Of a DNA stretch of 64,000 nt, positions 56,903-64,000 are shown one piece after another. The position numbers and the translations under genes were made by a program. Where the stretch lies: assembly GCA_026419785.1 (NCBI GenBank), contig JAODTK010004743.1, positions 1 through 64,000 on the forward strand, read 5' to 3'. Source of the stretch: Sclerodactyla briareus (taxonomy: Eukaryota > Echinodermata > Holothuroidea > Dendrochirotida > Sclerodactylidae). Position 1 is the stretch's first letter; each line of letters begins with the position of its first letter. A model generated the notes under the pieces. That model searched no databases. It saw only the letters and a list, made by a program, of their open reading frames with translations, and was not told the origin of the DNA.

Positions 56903-56922
56903 GTCCAGACACACCCCCCCTG

Positions 56923-56948
56923 CGAACGTCAATCAGAGTTTGAGGGCC
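56923..56948. repeat. Right flanking direct repeat of the DIRS element
   Basis: CGAACGTC...C.GAGTTTGAGGGCC follows the CCCCCCTG terminus directly and matches 49361-49388 in the same orientation, imperfectly. Confidence 0.5.
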
Positions 56949-59525
56949 ATTACACCCTCCCTGTTAATCTAAAACTAATTGTGAAAAACAACACAGCAGT
57001 TTTGTCAGTGTCCATCAGAGATCATATGATTGTACAAACAGTCTATTCCCCTAGATGAGGCCCGTAACGGCTTCCTTCAACGCAATGGAGGAGGAAAAGG
57101 AAACACCTCTTTCCCCCCCTTCCCCACCTTCTTTTCCCCTCCCCCCTCCTCTATATGTTTGTGTGTAATTCAAGTCCGAGATTGGTGTGAGGGATGCTTT
57201 TTTGCTCAGACCACAAACATTACTGTGTGGATATTGTCTGTGGGGAATATCTCCAAGCCATTGGTTGTTGATGGATATATTTCAAGTCCCGTATCGTTTC
57301 CATCGTAGTCACTCATGAATGTCAGGACTTTCCTTTTAAATATTTTCTCTTCTTAACAGCGTTTGAGTGTATCCGGATGTGAGCGGGGCTCCAGCGACCG
57401 GTGCTAACCTATGGCAGTGCCTGGACCGTGGGAGGGTCTCTCCAAGCTCTGTACTGTCAGGACCTATGCAGTGGGATACTCGGAGTACCCAGCTACCCAA
57501 AGGAGCCCAGAGAGTATGTATGAAAGCACAGTTTATATCAAAGTCAGCATTTATGAGAGGCCACATCTTCCATATATTCACTAGATCTTTCTTCACTTTT
57601 GGGTGTAGTGTCACCAAATCCTAACATTTGTTCTTAGCAACCCACCCCACCTAAAATATTCACGAAAACTTTGCTGAAATACAAGTGCAAGGTCGGAACG
57701 TCTTGGATAGCTGCGGACAGCAAAATTCCTGTGGCGAATACACTGCATGTTTTTCGCCATTCACATTTATTGTCGTTCCACATTCAAAATGTCTCTATGA
57801 CATCTGTCATAACCATGGAAATGACTTGGAACACATGTCCCCACAATTGGCCTAATTGCTATCAGTGCCCATTCTAGCTGGGCAGTGAACAGGGAAACCA
57901 CACTTCCCACAGAATGAATATCTGACATTGTTGACCCTCAATAAGTTATAGTTGAACCACCTCCACAAGTTTACCATTAAACAGCATTTAGGAGGGGGAG
58001 GGCGCAAGCCCCCCCATTTCCTAGGTCATCACTTAGAAATTGGACCGAGATGTAAAACAAATCCTGTGGAGGAGGGGCAATGTAAACTAGGGCAATATGT
58101 GAGGAAAGACAATCCTCTCCCCCTGGACCATAGTTTTTAATTGTCAACTAATTTTGAAAACATGACCTTCTGACAGTAGTAGGAATGGTAAACACTGCTC
58201 TCAGATATGGAGTATGTACACAACTTGTTTGGAGTAGGGAGCTCAAATAATTGGACATTGGGGTAATTAATTGGATTTAATTAAAATCCTAATACCACTA
58301 TACGAACATAAATTGTAGCTAAGGCTAGCTAGTATCAAGCTTCAATCCAACCCACCAAGTTTCAACCTGCTTCGCATGGATGGTTTAAGAAGTATGAATG
58401 AAGAACGTGCGAACAGAAGGTACGAACGACGACGAAAACGAACGAACGAACGAACGGCGGACGGAGAGACAACTGAATGACTTGTAGAGCTGCTCTCCTC
58501 CCGCAGCTACGAACAAATTGAATCAGTGATACTGTAATTGTTTGTTTTTTCCTTGACAAAGTCAGAGAATTTATGCAGTCATGGGAATCTATTTCAATTA
58601 ACTCACTTACACTACCACATATGCACTCCGCATAGGGTTGCCAGCCCGGACTACTGTAAAGATTGCCAGATTTTCAATGCGCGGGGTGGGGTGCAAATTG
58701 GCAATATGGGGTAAGTATTTCTATTTCACAGAATTCACAAACCAGTAAGTTTGTGGAGTGTGTTGGTGTGCGTGTGTGTTTGTATGTGTTACATATGTCT
58801 GTGATGCCTGGCATATACATAGGATTCATCAAAGCTCATACTTGCATCTGTGTTTCCCGTCCCATTAGTTCCTGGTCCCTATGTTTTTTTGGTCAGGTCA
58901 GGGGTCATTTGTTGTCCGCAGAGGCAAAGTCTGAAGTAACATCTGATTAAAAAAGTATTACATACTAAGACCACAACATTACTCGTGCCAGTATACACAG
59001 ACACCACCTTTTGCATGGTGGGATGGCCTTCTCGATCGTCGTGCAATACACAACTCACAGTTTCTAAGGCCTCTAACTCTCTAAAAAAATCATACAGACT
59101 TCGGTCAGACTGACACATTCATTTATTCCTCAGCTATTTTATGAGCCTCTTTTTAATTGTAAATCCCCGCAACACTGATAGTGTCAGGGATATTATGTTT
59201 TGACCGTGTGCCCGCCGTCTCCGCGGCGCACCACGGCGCCACCGCCCGCCACCGCCGCTGCCACCGCCGCGGAACTTTAGGCGTCAGCACTCTATTCTTA
59301 ACACTTTATCCGTTGACACAAAAATGGTACAAGTCTTATGAGTAAAATATCGGATATAAATTGAAAATGGGCTATAAGTATATTTGCTGCCCGCTATTTT
59401 GAAGGTTTCCGCCAAAATTTCAAGTTGTGGGATTTACACGAAATGTGTGGTTGGGGGTGTTTGTTGGAGCCAAAAAAAATGGGACAATTTCAATGGGTCA
59501 TCCGAGTAAGTTTGCATTTCTTTGG
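56949..59525. other. No firm gene; weak exon candidates
   Basis: An acceptor-like TTCTCTTCTTAACAG ends at 57359 and a GTATGT donor lies at 57514, but all three frames between them contain an early stop. A minus-strand frame at 58879-59118 (with TVSCVLHDDREGHPTMQKV) is unassigned. An ACGA tetranucleotide tract lies at about 58437-58456 and a CCG/CCACCG-rich triplet tract at 59211-59273. Confidence 0.35.
59211..59273. repeat. GC-rich CCG/CCACCG triplet tract
   Basis: Imperfect repeats of ACCGCC, CCGCCG and GGCGCC within AT-rich surroundings. Confidence 0.7.
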
Positions 59526-59529
59526 CTAG

Positions 59530-61090
59530 TAGCCTATTAGCATAATGTATGTGCTATTCACCAAAACTTCATTTGATTTTCTGAAAACTTGGGATAGGGC
59601 CAACTATCAGTGCCGATGAATTTTCCTAATGTGGCGAGGGTCATTGGAGGTCATCTTGCTGACTAATTTGCATAATAGTTGGACGACAGGACCCAATTAG
59701 CAATAGGCAAATTTATAAACTTTGTTGATCTCACGAATCTTAGTGAGTTAGGACCTTCTAACAGTCACGATAATTTATTCAATGGCGTTGAAATCCACTG
59801 AAGGTCATTATGCGTGTTTAATTTACATATGGTTAGCATAATTAGAATAAATCAATGCAAGTATTTTCTCAAACTCTTAGGGATTTGACAAACTTCGGAA
59901 TTGATAGGACCTACTACCGTACCTGATAAATTTATGCAATAGCATTCCAAGATCAATAAGGGTAAATTGTGGGACTAATGCTATTAGTTATCGTGATCAG
60001 TCCAAAATGTTGAGTTGAATACTTTTTCGAAAATAACATTGGAACATGTTAATTGGAATGCCATATGGCTTTAGGAGTGATGCAACACATGGAGTGTAAC
60101 AATTTTCATAGAAACCGCCATGTCATGAAGGTAATTAAAAGGTCACTTAGGGGTCAAAAACTGATTTTAGTACTTTGTCGGCAATAGACTGGGTGTGTTC
60201 ACAGAATGCAAAAGGCTCTAGGAGTGGATGTATCACAGGAGAGTAACCATTCTATGAAAAAACTGTCGTATCATGAAGTCATTCGAGGTCACTTAGGGGT
60301 CAAAAACTGGTTTGGGGCTATAATCGGAGAAGTCAGAATGAAATATGCGAAGGTGGATGGTTCCCCATTGTGATATAATTGTTGACTGCATGTGTGTGAC
60401 TCTGACCGAATTTGACCTTGTAGGGGGGTCATGTGGTTTAAAGGTCGGATCTGAATAAATGTGCTTATTTTAAGAGTTAACGGGCGCAAAAAAAATAGAA
60501 AAAACTGGGTATTTTTGGATATGTGATAGAGCTTTGTGTGCTGTATGGAGTGGGAAACAACTCCCGCTTCGATAGGACACTTACTTTGGTAGTTACAAGG
60601 GCGTGTCCAAAGTCAAGTGTTATACCTTTCGACAATAAAAACCAACACCCCCCAATTGGACATGTCATTGGAATGCCATTGCTTCTTGGAGGGATGCATT
60701 CACATGGAGTGTAACAATTTTCTAAAAAAACCTGCCATGTCATGAAGGTCATTAATTCCTTAGGGGTCAAAAACTGATTTTAGTACTTTCGGCAATAGCC
60801 ACTGGGTGTGTTCATCAGAATGCAAATGTCCTAGGGTGGATGTATCACATGGAGAGTAAACAATTCTCATAAGAACTGTCATATCATTGAAAGGTCATTC
60901 GAGGTCACTCAGGCGTCAACCACGTTTTTTGGCTATAATCGGAGAATGAATATCTGCGAAGGATGGATGGTTCACCATGTGATCTTAATGTTGACCTGCA
61001 TGCACGTGTGACTCGACATGAATTTGCCTCGCGGGTGGTCATGGTGTTAAAGGTCGAATCTTGAATAATGTTGGCTTATTTAAGACACAC
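59530..61090. repeat. Complex tandem array, subunits of about 150 bp and period of about 610 bp
   Basis: The block 60045-60475 recurs at 60655-61080 (GGAATGCCAT, CACATGGAGTGTAACAATTTTC, CATGTCATGAAGGT, AGGGGTCAAAAACTGATTTTAGTACTTT, GGCTATAATCGGAGAA, TGGATGGTTC, GGTCATG.GTTTAAAGGTCG). Inside each copy two subunits of about 145 bp share CTAGGAGT.GATG.A.CACA, GTAACAATTCT.AT and TC..GGTCACT.AGGGGTCAA. More diverged subunits of about 150 bp precede it (59580-59990; CATTGGAGGTCAT/CACTGAAGGTCAT/TTCCAAGATCAA). Confidence 0.7.
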
Positions 61091-62048
61091 TTTGTCAGGG
61101 GCTGTAGGGGTGCCTCAGACAATTAACAAGTGCATTTAGGGCCTAATATGCTTCTTATGGCCCGTACAAACCTGAAACTACATTAAATGAAGAATTTTTA
61201 ATCTCCCGGTTCAGAAAGTGACAAAATAATCAGATCAATCATTAAAAACAAATTACGAGCTTGTTTGGGGTTGATTTTATTTTAATAATTGGTTCCTCTT
61301 TACATATGAAACCCTGTATTATCCTTTTATTAGACCTGTATATCTATCGTTTCAATGCCAAATAGTATTATATATGATCAGCCTAGAATGAACCAATCAA
61401 AACAACAACTAAAGTCCTTCTGAGTAGAAATTGATTGAGCACTGGATGAAAAACCAAAACTGATTTTTGGCCTTAAAATATCCATGTCATAGTTTGGCCC
61501 TTCGTTTCAATTCATGGAATGGTCCATATACCTGTACACGCTGGCGCTTCACAGTCTAAATAAATGTCTTCTTTCTACGAATATTAGATCCCATTTCATC
61601 ATGTTCACCAAGTGTTTCTTGATATAATAGATGCGGGATAAATACGTCTGGCGTTTACCCTGCCCACATTTTCTAGTTATTGCGGCATTATCCTTTGAGG
61701 AATCCTGATTATATGGCAGCCTTTTGATGCAAATAAAGATTTCCATCCTCAATTGATATTTGAACCAATCAGGGAGGTCTCAATTTTCAATGTGTAGCAC
61801 CACACACAGAGCTCAACTATCGTCTCCGGGTGGGTTCATTTTTCAAGTGTAATGTAAAAGCATACCTAAGCAGCTCAGGAGGATCCAGTGGCCTTGCCCC
61901 TATCCAATGGAAAGGGGGGGCACACCACTAGTAATGGGTAGGGGCATACACCAGTAAGGGCATGAGGTTAGAATTGAGGCTCAGAGAGACAGTTCCCACT
62001 GTTGTGTTGTACTTCTGTATTCACTCTCATTTGCTTTCTGTTCCACAG
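61091..62048. other. No recognisable gene; probable intron 5' of the 62049 exon
   Basis: AT-rich, no domains. The last 40 bp form a good polypyrimidine acceptor (TTGCTTTCTGTTCCACAG). Confidence 0.35.
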
Positions 62049-62167
62049 GGTGGCCATAGACTACATGTTCAGAGTGCATGCCATACTGTAGTGACCTCTG
62101 GCCACATGCTCCATGTCCACCAAGGAAGAGAGGCACCTCGAACTGCTCGTGCTATCATTCATACCAG
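62049..62167 (+). CDS. Candidate internal exon, unknown protein
   Basis: A strong acceptor (CTTTCTGTTCCACAG) ends at 62048 and a CAG|GTACAA donor begins at 62168. Of the three frames only one is open through all 119 nt, reading GGHRLHVQSACHTVVTSGHM, then LHVHQGREAPRTARAIIHT. I do not recognise the family. No neighbouring exon was found, so the gene's extent is unknown. The good splice sites and the single open frame make it more likely than chance. Confidence 0.45.
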
Positions 62168-64000
62168 GTACAAATAACATCAGACCTCATCCATTTGAAA
62201 ATTACAGCTGAAATGACTCAATTACGACCGCGGGAAGAAATACTACGTCCCCACTAACATTACCCACCATTCACTATGGCATCTCCCACGTAAAAAAAAA
62301 AAAACCCACTATAGGCCAACTAACGTCTGTCAGGGTCAATGGGATAGATTCAATAAGAGGTTTTAAAAACTACACTGAAATATATATTAAAGCATATTCT
62401 CTGCCACTATATAAACATCTACATTTCTTATCCTGAAAACCAACTCCAATTGGGCTTACATGTACAATTTATAATTGCCTAAAATACAGCTTCTCACAGA
62501 AATCTCCTGGGAACCATTCTTGTGGCAAAAAACTGGTTTCTAAAAAAACAATAATTTTTGTTCTAAAATTCCAAGTGTACGTGTCTATAAAATGCTTCAG
62601 TCTCAGCCGGCGATATCCAGTTGTGACCGGTCGTATCCACGTAAAATTCCACAAGTATATATTCGTAGAGTGGCTCTCTATCAGTACAGGTAGCCAAAGT
62701 CTAGCTTCTACATAATGAATAGTTTATGTCGATCCAACATCAAATACCGAATAGCACAGCTCACCTCCATGGTAAACGACAGCAGAGTCTCACTCTGCTG
62801 ATACTCTACTAACATCACATCTTCCCTTCATATTACGGAACTCCATACACTCGCTTGCCATCTCTTCCCGACTAAAAGCCACTTGCCCCCTACAACACCC
62901 GACGGACTCGCTCAACGACACTCTCAATAACTGGTCGTGCCTATACTGAGGTTCCCTATGTCCAGGTATCACGGATTAACAACCTTCATATCCCAAAGGT
63001 TCCCCAGGCATTATGCAAGTACAAACCCAACCATGGCCATACCAAAAGAGCTGTCACAGCAAACCCTGGTAAATAACACGAACATACCCACAATGTAATC
63101 ACATTACAACTAATTGACACATATGCCATACCCAAATTATTAGCCCAATTGAACACTTGCCAATCTCCAAACCATGAAAATGGAGGGCTATACTTTGAAT
63201 ACCTCACCTAACTTAGGACCACCAAAGCCCTGCAACCTCCAAGTGATGGCCTCCAACACAACTAACAATACAAACTCCACTACGTGCAGAAGAGTCCTGT
63301 AGATGTAGCAAGGGCCTATTTTTACCCTTCCCACTTACAAGAACCCATAGTACCAGTCACAGTACTCTAAAACCCACACATAGACAATCGCCCTGCAATG
63401 TCAACTATTTCCGGTCCTCACAAATCCCAAAATCCACATACAATGTGTACTGTAAAATAAGAGGCTCTGTGAGGCACTCTCTGGTACCTCTCTGCCGCAG
63501 GCCGTCTCTTGTGGGCTGCAGTCTAGCCCACACACCTGCACTCGAAGTTCTAATGACCCATAATTAGGTCAACTTCAGGAAAACCATCGCCCAGCACGAA
63601 TAAAGCAGATATGATCCACAAAGAAAAAGGAAGTTCATTACCCGACTGTTTCATAGTGCATTTTAATATTACTTCACTAATAATTGGTAAAATGAGCATT
63701 CCGTCGCCCCAAACCGCAACAATGGACAGCTGTCAGTTTAGGCTCACGGGCTTTTTGATGTAAAGAAAGAAAGGGTCCCAAGTCCTTATAGAGGATATCT
63801 AACGTGTGATGAGCTGCTGACTTTGTTAGTAAACGGGAATAGTAGACGACTTTTAGAGTGTCAGAAACTTTGTACACCTTTGCTAGGATTGACTTCTTGT
63901 AACTATAATTTTGGCGATAGATATGATGTTTGTGGATATGAGAGGTTTTCTTGTGCTCAAAGTGTTTTAGGAATCAGAGCCTCATTAATTGTTTGCCTTA
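62168..64000. other. No recognisable gene
   Basis: A poly-A of 12 lies near 62293. Minus-strand frames at 62790-62972 and 62986-63207 (the second hydrophobic, WVCSCYLPGFAVTALLVWPW) are unassigned. No repeat was recognised. Confidence 0.35.

Larger units (their letters stand above)
49389..56922 (-). mobile_element. DIRS-like tyrosine-recombinase retrotransposon
   Basis: A GC-rich insertion of about 7.5 kb, coding on the minus strand. Structure: inverted terminal repeats at 49449-49600 and 56759-56902, an internal complementary region at 49651-49742 beside the 3' (left) end, and the order gag-like, reverse transcriptase, RNase H, tyrosine recombinase. This combination is specific to the DIRS order: such elements replicate through a circular intermediate and integrate by a recombinase instead of an integrase. 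Both ends show CAGGGGG-type sequence as inverted termini. The length is above the usual 5-6 kb, with about 1.4 kb of unassigned sequence behind the right ITR. Frames are broken at many places and the RT active-site motif is altered, so this copy is not expected to be autonomous. Confidence 0.9.

Noticed and set aside
57360-57513. Exon candidate with good acceptor and GTATGT donor
   Set aside because: All three frames have a stop close to the acceptor; no recognised domain.
58879-59118. 79-codon minus-strand frame
   Set aside because: Composition is plausible, but there is no family, no convincing splice context and no homologous copy in the window.

Overview
This window looks like nuclear DNA of a marine invertebrate, most likely a deuterostome such as an echinoderm. 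The reasons are exons with consensus splice signals, secreted-type domains (TIL, fibrinogen C-terminal), a large DIRS-class retrotransposon, a tRNA-derived SINE, and many diverged satellites and minisatellites. The phylum is inferred, not shown. No operons, ribosome binding sites or bacterial features are present. Most real coding regions switch frame several times while staying recognisable. That fits decayed copies, single-base indel errors in a long-read assembly, or both, and the sequence alone cannot separate them.

Layout. 1-6.7 kb: a GC-rich satellite fragment, one isolated fibrinogen-like (FReD) exon (472-731), then a five-exon gene fragment with domain order TIL - TILa-like - FReD (1896-5495), plus strand. 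6.7-25 kb: no recognisable gene; satellite arrays at 12.3-13.7 kb and 21.1-21.9 kb, a short minisatellite carrying bZIP-like palindromes at 15.2 kb, and dispersed repeats. 25.1-29.2 kb: a second, 5'-truncated FReD copy (three exons) with the same 3' flank as the first. A third copy of that 3' flank, without exons, lies at 41.8-42.4 kb. 29.4-31.25 kb: a tandem duplication of a unit of about 0.9 kb. 32.3-32.5 kb: a minus-strand tRNA-derived SINE. 33.75-35.2 kb: a candidate element bounded by inverted repeats. 35.3-41.3 kb: a pair of duplicated 0.65-0.75 kb blocks and a GC-rich satellite with GTAT microsatellites. 45.3-48.3 kb: more duplicated blocks and a minisatellite.

49.39-56.92 kb is a structurally complete DIRS-like element on the minus strand. 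It has inverted terminal repeats, an internal complementary region next to its 3' end, a gag-like region, reverse transcriptase, RNase H and tyrosine recombinase. Its frames are broken and the YxDD motif reads YLYD. An imperfect 26-28 bp direct repeat abuts both outer ends, which is unexpected for this class. 56.9-64 kb: one well-supported small exon (62049-62167), a complex tandem array at 59.5-61.1 kb, and otherwise unassigned sequence.

How the parts relate. The FReD copies and their shared flanks record repeated segmental duplication of one gene family whose domains suggest secreted recognition proteins. The DIRS element, SINE, inverted-repeat element and satellites make up the rest of an accessory, repeat-rich interval.
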